This document shows positions 16,404 to 24,201 of a stretch of 64,000 nt of DNA, one piece after another. The notes under the pieces are model-generated. The model did not search any database. It was given only the letters and a program-made list of their open reading frames with translations, and was not told the origin of the DNA. The position numbers and the translations under genes are program-made. The DNA comes from Devosia sp. (GTDB taxonomy: Bacteria; Pseudomonadota; Alphaproteobacteria; Rhizobiales; Devosiaceae): contig NZ_CP075529.1 in NCBI RefSeq assembly GCF_025809055.1, forward strand, positions 930,001 through 994,000, given 5' to 3'. Within the stretch, counting starts at the first letter, position 1; every line of letters starts with the position of its first letter.

Positions 16404-17096
16404 TTAGAGAGCCGTACCCGGCTCGACATGGACACCAGGGCCCATGGTGGAGCTCACGGACACCTTCTTGACGTAGGTACCCTTGGCGCCGGCCGGCTTG
16501 GACTTCACGACGGCATCGGTGAAAGCCTTGATGTTCTCGAGCAGCGCGTCCTCGGTGAACGACACCTTGCCGATACCGGCATGGATGATACCAGCCTTCT
16601 CGACGCGGTATTCGACGGCGCCGCCCTTGGCAGCGCCAACGGCGCCCTTGACGTCCATGGTCACGGTGCCAACCTTGGGGTTCGGCATCAGGTTGCGCGG
16701 GCCCAGGATCTTACCGAGGCGACCGACCAGCGGCATCATGTCCGGGGTGGCAATGCAGCGATCGAAATCGATCTTGCCGCCCTGGATGGTTTCCAGTAGG
16801 TCTTCGGCACCCACGATGTCAGCACCGGCGGCGGTGGCTTCGTCGGCCTTGGCACCACGGGCGAACACGGCGACGCGAACGGTCTTGCCGGTGCCGTTGG
16901 GCAGGTTGACGACGCCGCGGACCATCTGGTCGGCGTGGCGCGGGTCAACACCCAGGTTCATGGCGATTTCAACGGTTTCGTCGAACTTGGCGGAAGCCTT
17001 CGACTTGACCATCTTCACCGCGTCTGCAAGCGGATACAGCTTGTTGCGATCGAGCCCTTCACGAGCCGCGGCAGCCTTCTTTGCGATCTTTGCCAT
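16404..17096 (-). CDS. rplA: 50S ribosomal protein L1
   Basis: L1 (230 residues) forms the mobile L1 stalk that releases deacylated tRNA, and in E. coli represses the L11 operon. Conserved stretches are KFDETVEIAMNLGVDPRHAD near residue 37, LPNGTGKTVRVAVFA, and GPRNLMPNPKVGTVT. It starts four bases after rplK stops. Confidence 0.98.
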   Translation of the reverse strand: MAKIAKKAAAAREGLDRNKLYPLADAVKMVKSKASAKFDETVEIAMNLGVDPRHADQMVRGVVNLPNGTGKTVRVAVFARGAKADEATAAGADIVGAEDLLETIQGGKIDFDRCIATPDMMPLVGRLGKILGPRNLMPNPKVGTVTMDVKGAVGAAKGGAVEYRVEKAGIIHAGIGKVSFTEDALLENIKAFTDAVVKSKPAGAKGTYVKKVSVSSTMGPGVHVEPGTAL

Positions 17097-17100
17097 TCTC

Positions 17101-17529
17101 TTAGCCCTCGACCTGGATGCCCATCGACCGGGCGGAACCGGCGATCATGGACATTGCGGATTCAACGTCATCGGCGTTGAGATCCTTCATCTTCTTTTCG
17201 GCGATATCGCGCAGCTGAGCCTGCGTGATGGTGCCGGCGCTTTCCTTGCCCGGAAGCTTGGAGCCGGACTTGAGGTTCATCGCCTTCTTGATGAAGTAGG
17301 TCACCGGCGGCTGCTTCATCTCGAAGGTGAAGCTCTTGTCGGCATAGGCAGTGATCACGGTCGGAATGGGCGAACCCTTTTCCAGCTCCTGCGTGGCCGC
17401 ATTGAAGGCCTTGCAGAATTCCATGATGTTCAGGCCGCGCTGACCCAGCGCGGGACCGATCGGGGGCGACGGCGTGGCAGAGCCGGCCGGCACCTGGAGC
17501 TTGATATAGCCCGTAATTTTCTTAGCCAT
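17101..17529 (-). CDS. rplK: 50S ribosomal protein L11
   Basis: L11 (142 residues) binds the GTPase-associated region of 23S rRNA. The N-terminal KLQVPAGSATPSPPIGPALG and GLNIMEFCKAFNA and the C-terminal RNA-binding domain with GTITQAQLRDIAEKKM are typical. It is cotranscribed with rplA; a 117-base gap separates it from nusG. Confidence 0.98.
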   Translation of the reverse strand: MAKKITGYIKLQVPAGSATPSPPIGPALGQRGLNIMEFCKAFNAATQELEKGSPIPTVITAYADKSFTFEMKQPPVTYFIKKAMNLKSGSKLPGKESAGTITQAQLRDIAEKKMKDLNADDVESAMSMIAGSARSMGIQVEG

Positions 17530-17646
17530 GTTTCATCCTTTGCAAGTGCCCCGAGGGGCCGTTGATGCCGTGGTTCGGTTTCCTGACGCTGGCTAAGCGC
17601 CATCCCCTTCCACGGGTTTCCGACCGACCGAAGCCGATCAGTTTGG

Positions 17647-18177
17647 TCAGACCTTTTCGACCTGACCGTATTCGAGCTCCACCGGAGTGGGGCGACCGAA
17701 GATCGAGACCTCGACCTTGAGGCGGGAGCGTTCTTCGTCCACCTCTTCGACGACGCCGTTGAAGCTGGCGAAGGGACCGTCCGACACGCGAACGTTCTCG
17801 CCCACTTCAAAGCTGACGGAGGGCTTGGGATGATCCACGCCTTCCTGCACCTGCTGCAGGATGGACATGGCCTCGCTCTCCGAAATCGGCATCGGCTTGT
17901 TGTCCGCGCCGAGGAAGCCGGTGACCTTGGGCGTATTCTTGATCAGGTGGAAAGCCTCGTCGGTCATGTCCATCTTGACCAGGACATAACCCGGAAAAAA
18001 CTTGCGCTCGGTGTCAACCTTGCGGCCACGACGGATCTCGACCACCTTCTCGGTGGGTACGATCACGTCCTCAAACAGGTGCTCGAGCTTCTTCTGAGCC
18101 GCCTTGAGGCGAATGTCTTCCGCCACCTTGCGCTCGAAATTCGAATACGCCTGAACGATGTACCAGCGCTTGGCCAT
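17647..18177 (-). CDS. nusG: Transcription termination/antitermination protein NusG
   Basis: NusG (176 residues) couples RNA polymerase to ribosome or Rho. The NGN domain begins KRWYIVQAYSNFERKVAED and holds FFPGYVLVKMDMTDEAFHLI; the C-terminal KOW domain is in VSDGPFASFNGVVEEVDEE. It follows secE by 40 bases, the standard order. Confidence 0.97.
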   Translation of the reverse strand: MAKRWYIVQAYSNFERKVAEDIRLKAAQKKLEHLFEDVIVPTEKVVEIRRGRKVDTERKFFPGYVLVKMDMTDEAFHLIKNTPKVTGFLGADNKPMPISESEAMSILQQVQEGVDHPKPSVSFEVGENVRVSDGPFASFNGVVEEVDEERSRLKVEVSIFGRPTPVELEYGQVEKV

Positions 18178-18217
18178 AAAGGGTCGCCGCTCCCACTAAA
18201 CTATAAAATGATCCGGA

Positions 18218-18412
18218 TCAGCGGATCGACAGCATCAAGGTCACGAGCCAGGAAATGACCTGGTCAGCCAGCAGGAAGAACAGGCTGGCCAGGATGACCA
18301 GCACGACGACCATGATCGAGGAGATCAGGACTTCGCTGCGGCCGGGCCAGGTGACCTTGCTGACTTCCGAGCGAACCTGCTGGAAAAACTGGACTGGGTT
18401 CGTGCGGGCCAT
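18218..18412 (-). CDS. secE: Preprotein translocase subunit SecE
   Basis: A 64-residue SecE of the short, single-span type usual in alphaproteobacteria. Residues 1-30 hold the amphipathic conserved FFQQVRSEVSKVTWPGRSEV; one membrane helix follows (SIMVVVLVILASLFFLLAD). The frame goes to 18445, but the ATG at 18412 fits family length. It opens the secE-nusG-rplKA unit; unlike many relatives it is separated from tRNA-Trp by two plus-strand genes. Confidence 0.93.
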   Translation of the reverse strand: MARTNPVQFFQQVRSEVSKVTWPGRSEVLISSIMVVVLVILASLFFLLADQVISWLVTLMLSIR

Positions 18413-18665
18413 GGGCAAACAACTCGTATCTTGGTGCAAAACCAAACGCCGCGCAGGAATCCCGCACGGCTAGAGACGCGGTATCTAGAGAACTTGGCCG
18501 CATATTGCAACAGCCTTGCCGCACTTAGCGCGCCATCCGCCGCAATCACCCGCATCGCCTTGTAAACGATAAGTGCACAACTGGCAGAATCACCCTTGAA
18601 TCTGCGCCAAATTGCCGCTTTTATCAATTGTGCCCTAAATGTGGCAAAGCGCGCGGGGGAAGGCG

Positions 18666-18932
18666 ATGTCTTTCGAGGTTATCGGCTGCCAGATCATGCA
18701 TTTCGGCCCCCACCGGGCCATTCCCGGCCGCGTCACCGGCGCCGTCCGCGTGCGCATCCGTGAAGGCTTCATGGGCACCACGACGGAGTATTCGCTGGAC
18801 CTCAAGGTCAAGGCCGACTGCAATTACGCGACCTCGGACAAGGTCCGCCAATCCCTCCTCGCCCACGCCGCCCACCAGCTCAACAAGCTCAAGACCCGCC
18901 ACAGCGAAAAACTCCCAGCCGCGGCTGAGTAG
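18666..18932 (+). CDS. Hypothetical protein (88 residues)
   Basis: I do not recognise this small soluble protein. It begins MSFEVIGCQIMHFGPHRAIP after a GGGGGAAGG ribosome-binding site and ends in a charged, alanine-rich tail; no signal peptide, membrane segment or metal motif is visible. It is divergent from secE, with a 253-base spacer that must contain promoters for both. Codon use matches the genome, so it is probably real. Predicted beta-strands in RVTGAVRVRIREGF and EYSLDLKVKAD suggest a small beta-rich fold; function unknown. Confidence 0.65.
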   Translation: MSFEVIGCQIMHFGPHRAIPGRVTGAVRVRIREGFMGTTTEYSLDLKVKADCNYATSDKVRQSLLAHAAHQLNKLKTRHSEKLPAAAE

Positions 18933-19038
18933 CCCCCCGCACATCCGCATGTTCAGATTTGACCGGGAAACATCCCGCGCCAATTGACCCCTGCTGCCCG
19001 GTCCTGCAACAAGACAGCCAAGCAGTTGAGGATCGGAC

Positions 19039-20100
19039 GTGCGAGATTCATCACGACACCAATACATCGCCTTGGATGGCTTGCGCGGTCTGGCAGCGAT
19101 AATCGTTGTCAGCTATCACGCCCGAACCTGGTTCACCTACTACCTCCCCGGCAGCCATCTTGCGGTCGACTTCTTCTTCCTTCTCAGCGGCTTCGTGCTC
19201 GCACACGCCTATGACCCGAAACTATCCTCCGGCCAGTTGAGTTTTTGGCGATTTGCCCTGCTGAGACTAATTCGCCTGTATCCGCTCTACCTGCTGGCAT
19301 TGGTCATAACGATAGGCTCCCGATGGGGCTATATGGCGACCGAGGACCTGCGGGGCCGCAGCTTTTTCGCCCTCTTTCTTGTCCCCAACCTCTCGCATGA
19401 AGCCCCGCGATGGCTGGTCGTTGCCTCCTGGTCGCTGTTCTTCGAATTGCTGGTGAACCTGCTTTTTGCGGCCTTTCACAAGCGGTTGACGACCAGAGTA
19501 CTGATCGGGGCATCAGCGGTCGGCTTCGTCCTCTGCGTGATCTATGGCCAGCGCTACGGCTCATTGAACGTCGGTTACACCTGGAAGGGCATCCCAGGCG
19601 GGCTTGGCCGAGTGCTGTTCTCGTTTCCTCTGGGGGTTCTCATCTACAGGCATCGCGATGCGCTTGTGCGGAACTGGTCCTGGACGGCATGGCCGTCATT
19701 TGTGTTGTTGACGGTCGTGTTGGCCTGGCCGACGAACGAGGCCCTCAGACCCTATTTCGATCTGCTCGCCATCCTGTTGCTTCTGCCTGCGATTCTGATC
19801 TTTGCGGCTGGGTCGCGGCCTTCACCGTCCAGTATCCCGCTCCTGACGGCTCTCGGCGCGCTCAGCTACGGGATATATGTCCTGCATGGTGTGTTTCTGC
19901 GAATCGTGAACACCAATTTTGGTCTGAGGGATCCCGTCACGGCCATGCAGCCCTGGTCTGGGTTGCTGATTATTGCGGCCATGGTGCCGATATGCCTGTT
20001 TCTGGACCGGCACTACGACCAGCCGATCAGACGCTGGCTGCTGAGCGTTACAGGCTCAAGGAGTTCTTCGGCTGCAAGGCAACCGCAAACGGCGCCCTAA
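19039..20100 (+). CDS. Membrane acyltransferase of the OafA/acyltransferase-3 family
   Basis: The 353-residue protein has about ten membrane helices. It starts with the family signature IALDGLRGLAAIIVVSYHA, where the histidine is catalytic in this family, followed by AVDFFFLLSGFVLAHAY. Acyltransferase-3 proteins move acetyl or succinyl groups onto surface polysaccharides, lipids or glycans in the inner membrane; the acceptor here is unknown. The start is a GTG at 19039. It stands alone between the small gene at 18666 and tRNA-Trp, both different from it in role, and looks like an insertion in the ancestral tRNA-Trp to secE interval. Confidence 0.88.
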   Translation: MRDSSRHQYIALDGLRGLAAIIVVSYHARTWFTYYLPGSHLAVDFFFLLSGFVLAHAYDPKLSSGQLSFWRFALLRLIRLYPLYLLALVITIGSRWGYMATEDLRGRSFFALFLVPNLSHEAPRWLVVASWSLFFELLVNLLFAAFHKRLTTRVLIGASAVGFVLCVIYGQRYGSLNVGYTWKGIPGGLGRVLFSFPLGVLIYRHRDALVRNWSWTAWPSFVLLTVVLAWPTNEALRPYFDLLAILLLLPAILIFAAGSRPSPSSIPLLTALGALSYGIYVLHGVFLRIVNTNFGLRDPVTAMQPWSGLLIIAAMVPICLFLDRHYDQPIRRWLLSVTGSRSSSAARQPQTAP

Positions 20101-20163
20101 CCCGCTGAAATTTCGGTCAACAATGTCGTTGGAAAGACGGTGCCGCATTGTGCGGCCTAGGCC

Positions 20164-20239
20164 TGGCAGGGGCTGGGGGACTCGAACCCACGACCCTCGG
20201 TTTTGGAGACCGATGCTCTACCAACTGAGCTAAACCCCT
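20164..20239 (-). tRNA. tRNA-Trp (CCA anticodon)
   Basis: A full cloverleaf on the minus strand: acceptor AGGGGTT pairs with AGCCCCT, the anticodon loop reads TCTCCAAAA context with CCA, and the T-arm is GTGGGTTCGAGTCCCCC. The 3' CCA end is encoded. In many alphaproteobacteria this gene is next to secE; here a 1.7-kb insertion with two genes intervenes. Confidence 0.95.
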
Positions 20240-20369
20240 TCAGGCGAGGCCGTGTCTAATGGCAAAGGCACCGCGATGCAAGTGGGGTTTTGCCGCGACC
20301 ATATCAAACGGTGGAATAGTGGATCGCGGCGGCCATCAGCTGCAAGAAACCCAAAATCCAAGGGTGTTC

Positions 20370-20443
20370 TGGAGCGGGTAGCGGGAATCGAACCCGCGTA
20401 TTCAGCTTGGAAGGCTGCTGCTCTACCATTGAGCTATACCCGC
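20370..20443 (-). tRNA. tRNA-Gly (TCC anticodon)
   Basis: Cloverleaf on the minus strand with acceptor GCGGGTA / TACCCGC, anticodon stem CAGCC / AGCTG-side pairing around loop CTTCCAA (anticodon TCC), T-arm GCGGGTTCGATTCCCGC, discriminator T and an encoded CCA. It lies 130 bases upstream of tRNA-Trp on the same strand and divergent from tRNA-Tyr. Confidence 0.94.
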
Positions 20444-20567
20444 CCGGAGGCGACGCCACGCGCCTCGCTTAGCAAGATCGCCCCGGCTGTGGCAAGGGTC
20501 TCAGGGCCGCCGGCCGGCAAATTTCGGTTGCACCGGCAAAAACTTGCGGACCGGACGCGCAAGGGTG

Positions 20568-20596
20568 TTGACACCTTTGCGACAGCCAACCATAAA
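20568..20596 (+). promoter_or_regulatory. Sigma-70 type promoter for tRNA-Tyr
   Basis: A perfect TTGACA (20568-20573) is followed, after 17 bases, by CATAAA (20591-20596). The predicted start near 20603 would leave a leader of about 40 bases before tRNA-Tyr. The -10 is imperfect, so this is a good but unproven call. Confidence 0.6.
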
Positions 20597-20641
20597 CCGC
20601 CCCGACGAAAGCGCGAGCCTTCGTCTCCTGCCCGGAAATGT

Positions 20642-20726
20642 GGAGGGGTGGGAGAGTGGTTAAATCCATCAGACTGTAAATCTGACGCCTCAGGCTACAC
20701 TGGTTCGAATCCAGTCCCCTCCACCA
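20642..20726 (+). tRNA. tRNA-Tyr (GTA anticodon)
   Basis: A class II tRNA of 85 bases with a long variable arm: acceptor GGAGGGG / CCCCTCC, anticodon loop CTGTAAA (anticodon GTA), T-arm CTGGTTCGAATCCAG, discriminator A and encoded CCA. It is transcribed away from tRNA-Gly and tRNA-Trp. Confidence 0.95.
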
Positions 20727-21140
20727 CCCCCCGACCGATAGAGAATGCACCCGGATACCCGGAACCGCGCCGCGCTGGCGTCGTATAGTCTCTTGCGCGG
20801 TTTTGGCCGATCGGCAGGGGCGTCGAGGACGGATGCCCCTGCGATAAAGCTATGATTCGCAATCGTTTGGCGACGCGGGCCCGGAGAAAGGCCTTCCGAA
20901 ACCGCTTGTGAGGCAATTCGCCGGCAACCTGCCCTCGGCGATGCGGATCGGCGTGGGCCTGGAGCCTGGTCCGTGCGGACACCTAATCGTTGCGCACCTC
21001 CCCTGCCGCGGAATGGCGTCTGGAGCAACGGCGCGCTCGGCCTTAATCGAGACCATTTTTCACGGCGAACTGGGTGTTCCGCCTTGAGCCGAACAGAAAA
21101 TCCAGCGCCTGAACGCCTATGGCGGCCCCGCAGGTCAAGT
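20727..21140. other. Gene-free stretch after tRNA-Tyr
   Basis: About 414 bases with no convincing gene, between the 3' end of tRNA-Tyr and the convergent end of the lyase gene. No integrase, tRNA-end repeat or clear terminator was seen. Short frames here have no recognisable motif. Confidence 0.5.
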
Positions 21141-21935
21141 TCACTCGGAGGCCGACCGCAGGATCGCCTTGGCGCGTTCGCGCAGGGGCTTGTCTATCAT
21201 CTTGCCGTCAAGGCCCACGGTACCGGACGTCGCCAGCACCGCGCGAGCCCAACGCAACTCCTCGGGACTGGGGGCAAAAGCCGCGTTGAGAAAGGGGACG
21301 GCAGATGGATGCACGCAGGTCGAGCCATCAAACCCGTGCCGCCGGGCCTCTGCAGCCGCCGCCTTGATGGCGTCCAGATCGGCGTAGTCGGCGATCGATC
21401 GCAAGAGGCCCAGGGACAGCTTTCCGGCCGCCTTGGCCGCGTAGTGCACCATCAGCTTGGGTTGGCGCAGCACGTCCGGGTCAGGCACTGCACCCATGGC
21501 AAGCGAAAAGTCCTCACTGCCGAGATTGAGGGCAGACACGTTGGGATGGCGGGCGATCGCCGCGACTTCGAGCAGGGCGGCCGGTCCCTCTATAGTCGCC
21601 AACACCGGCTGGTCCGGAACTCCGGCGGCAGCCAGCACGCCCGCCAAAGTGTCGAGCGCCACGCCATCGGCCTTTGGCAGGACAATCAGATCGGCCCCTG
21701 CCGCCACGGCCGCGCGCACGTCTTCGACGTCACCGGGATTGATCCGCACCGCCGCCAGTCCGTTCCCTTGCCGCAGGCTGGCAATTGCCGTGCCCAGATT
21801 GGCCCGCGCCACGGCCTTCCGATCTTCGGGCACCGCATCCTCGAGGTCGAGAATGACACCGTCCGCCCCCCGCAGGTGGGCCTTGGCAATGAACCGATCC
21901 TGGTCGGCCGGAACATAGAGCAGCGATCGCATCAC
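21141..21935 (-). CDS. HpcH/HpaI-CitE family aldolase/lyase
   Basis: The 264-residue protein is a TIM-barrel lyase of the CitE/malyl-CoA lyase group, cytosolic Mg-dependent enzymes that cleave or form beta-hydroxyacyl-CoA compounds. Visible marks: RSLLYVPADQ at the start, ILDLEDAVPEDRK (acidic metal ligands), LATIEGPAALLEV, ALNLGSEDFSLAMG and FDGSTCVHPSAV. It overlaps the CoA-transferase gene by four bases, so the two are translationally coupled: the transferase would activate a hydroxyacid and this enzyme split the thioester. It is the last gene of the operon that starts at 31300. The substrate is unknown. Confidence 0.88.
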   Translation of the reverse strand: MMRSLLYVPADQDRFIAKAHLRGADGVILDLEDAVPEDRKAVARANLGTAIASLRQGNGLAAVRINPGDVEDVRAAVAAGADLIVLPKADGVALDTLAGVLAAAGVPDQPVLATIEGPAALLEVAAIARHPNVSALNLGSEDFSLAMGAVPDPDVLRQPKLMVHYAAKAAGKLSLGLLRSIADYADLDAIKAAAAEARRHGFDGSTCVHPSAVPFLNAAFAPSPEELRWARAVLATSGTVGLDGKMIDKPLRERAKAILRSASE

Positions 21936-23128
21936 CGGCCTCGCTCGAAGCCTGCGGACAGACCGAGTTCCGCAAGGAGTTCGGCGCCATGCTCGTCCAG
22001 GTCCGGCGCCGGCCGTCGAAAAACACCTGGCGTTGCAGAGAGGCGCGGCACCACATTGTGCATCGGCATATCCTCCTGGCCATCCCCGTCGAGGGCCACG
22101 ACGATTTCCCTCTCCTGGAAATGGGCATCGGCCATGGCATCGGCGATGTTGAAGACCGGGCCGACCGTGGCGCCTGCCGCACGCATTTCCGCCAGCGCCA
22201 CGGCGCGGTCGCGTTGTGCAAACCAGTCCGATATCGCGCCATCCACCAGATCGCGGTGCTTCACCCGTTCCGAATTGGTCGCAAAGCGCGCGTCCGCATT
22301 CATGTCCGGGCGACCGATAATTTCGAAAATGCGCTTGGCCACGGCCTGGGTCGATCCAGATAGCGCGACATAGCCGCCATCGGCGCAGCGATAGACATTG
22401 CGTGGCGACGCGGTATTGGACGCACTGCCGACGCGCTGCTTGATCCGCCCCGTCTTGCCGAAAATACCCGCCTCCGGCCCCAGCACCGAAAATATGGATT
22501 CGAGCAGCGAGAGGTCGATGACCTGGCCTGCCCCGCCCCTGGCATCCCGGGCGTAGAGCGCGGTCATAGTCGCCGATGCCCCATAGATGCCCGCAATCAT
22601 GTCGGCCAGCGCCAGCGGCGGCAGGACCGGTTCTCGATCCGGAAAACCGGTCCTGTCCGCAAAGCCGCTCATGGCCTCAACGATCGTTCCGAAGCCCGGC
22701 AGATGCGCATAGGGACCGGTCTGACCGAATCCAGAGATCCGCACCACCACGAGCCTCGGATTGCGCTTGAGCAACAGCTCGGGCGCCAATCCCATTTTCT
22801 CGAGCGTGCCCGGCCGGAAATTCTCGATGAACACATCAGCCGTCTCGACGAGCGCCCACAACACATCCAACTGCGCCGTGTCGCGCAAATTGAGGCAGAT
22901 CGAGCGCTTGTTGCGCCCATAGGATTCCCAGAAGAAGGACTGGCCATCTTCCTTCCAGTCGCGCAGAGGGTCGCCCTCGGGCGGCTCCACCTTGATAACA
23001 TCGGCCCCGAAATCGGCCAGTTGCAGACTGAGCATATTACCGGCCATCAGCCGCGACAGGTCGATGACCCGCAGACCCGCCAGGGGTCCCTTTGCCTCAG
23101 GATCGAAACGGAGCCGTTTCAGCGTCAC
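21932..23128 (-). CDS. Class III (CaiB/BaiF family) CoA-transferase
   Basis: The 398-residue protein fits the formyl-CoA/CaiB family, which moves CoA between carboxylic acids through an enzyme aspartyl intermediate. Family stretches are GLRVIDLSRLMAGNMLSLQL, ADVIKVEPPEGDPLRDW, NKRSICLNLRD, FIENFRPGTLEKMGL and SGFGQTGPY. It overlaps the upstream ATPase gene and the downstream lyase gene by four bases each. The pairing with a CitE-type lyase recalls itaconate or citramalate pathways, but the presence in a sugar-uptake operon points to a hydroxyacid derived from an imported compound. Confidence 0.9.
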   Translation of the reverse strand: MTLKRLRFDPEAKGPLAGLRVIDLSRLMAGNMLSLQLADFGADVIKVEPPEGDPLRDWKEDGQSFFWESYGRNKRSICLNLRDTAQLDVLWALVETADVFIENFRPGTLEKMGLAPELLLKRNPRLVVVRISGFGQTGPYAHLPGFGTIVEAMSGFADRTGFPDREPVLPPLALADMIAGIYGASATMTALYARDARGGAGQVIDLSLLESIFSVLGPEAGIFGKTGRIKQRVGSASNTASPRNVYRCADGGYVALSGSTQAVAKRIFEIIGRPDMNADARFATNSERVKHRDLVDGAISDWFAQRDRAVALAEMRAAGATVGPVFNIADAMADAHFQEREIVVALDGDGQEDMPMHNVVPRLSATPGVFRRPAPDLDEHGAELLAELGLSAGFERGR

Positions 23129-24192
23129 GGGCGCAGCCTCTCGCCGCTGGCCTTGTCAAACAGCAGGACCTGCGCCACGTCGATGGCCAGGCCGATGGAT
23201 TGGCCGGGCGCCAGCAATTCGGCATCGCGAATGACGACGCTGAGTTCAACATCGCCCACCTGCGCCCGCACTTCCTGGGCTTCCCCGGTCGGCTCGACCA
23301 CGAGCGTGGCCGCAGGCACGCCAGCCGGGTCCAGCACCATGTGCTGTGGCCTGATACCGTAGACGAGCGGCGTTCCCGCGGGGAGGTCCAGCGCCTTGGC
23401 GATGGGCAGGTTCACCCCACCCGCCAGGGCCACCGTCAAAGCCTCCGGGCCCATCGTCGTCACCTCGACAAGGTTCATCTCCGGGGATCCGATGAAGCCT
23501 GCGACAAACAGGTTGGCCGGATTATTGTAGAGCTCGAGCGGCGCGCCCGCCTGTTCGATGCGGCCGCCATTGAGCACGACAATGGTGTCGGCCATGGTCA
23601 TGGCCTCGGTCTGGTCATGGGTCACATAGACCGTGGTCTTGCCCAGCCGCTGGTGCAGCGCCTTGATCTCCCCGCGCATGCGCACGCGCAATTTAGCGTC
23701 GAGATTGCTCAAAGGCTCGTCGAACAGAAAGGCGCGCGGATTGCGCACGATGGCGCGCCCCATGGCCACGCGCTGGCGCTGTCCGCCCGAGAGTTCGCGC
23801 GGCAGCCGGTCGAGCAGGTTTTCCAGTCCGAGAATACGGGCCGCCTCGGCCACCCGCCTGTCGCGCTCGTCCTTGGGCACGCCGGCGAGTTTGAGCGCAA
23901 AGCTCATATTGTCGGCCACCTTCATGTGCGGATAAAGGGCGTAGGACTGGAACACCATGGCCAGGTCGCGTTCCTTGGCGGGCATGGTATTAACGACCTT
24001 GCCGCCGATCACGATTTCGCCGCCGGAAATATCCTCGAGCCCGGCGATCATGCGCAGCAAGGTGGATTTGCCGCAGCCCGATGGGCCGACTAGCACCACG
24101 AACTCGCCAGCTTCCATGCTGAGCGAGATTTCGCGGATCACCGTCACGCCGCCAAAACTCTTGCTGACATTGCGCAGTTCGATTTCCGGCAT
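23125..24192 (-). CDS. Carbohydrate ABC transporter ATPase, UgpC/MsmK type
   Basis: This 355-residue ATPase has Walker A GPSGCGKST, the Q-loop FQSYALYPHM, signature LSGGQRQR and Walker B AFLFDEPLSNLD, followed by a C-terminal TOBE/MalK-like regulatory region (about residues 240-355). Such proteins energise CUT1 sugar importers. The matching permeases and binding protein are upstream in the same operon (27683-31300), separated by the two glycohydrolase genes. Confidence 0.93.
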   Translation of the reverse strand: MPEIELRNVSKSFGGVTVIREISLSMEAGEFVVLVGPSGCGKSTLLRMIAGLEDISGGEIVIGGKVVNTMPAKERDLAMVFQSYALYPHMKVADNMSFALKLAGVPKDERDRRVAEAARILGLENLLDRLPRELSGGQRQRVAMGRAIVRNPRAFLFDEPLSNLDAKLRVRMRGEIKALHQRLGKTTVYVTHDQTEAMTMADTIVVLNGGRIEQAGAPLELYNNPANLFVAGFIGSPEMNLVEVTTMGPEALTVALAGGVNLPIAKALDLPAGTPLVYGIRPQHMVLDPAGVPAATLVVEPTGEAQEVRAQVGDVELSVVIRDAELLAPGQSIGLAIDVAQVLLFDKASGERLRP

Positions 24193-24201
24193 GGTCTCCT
24201 C

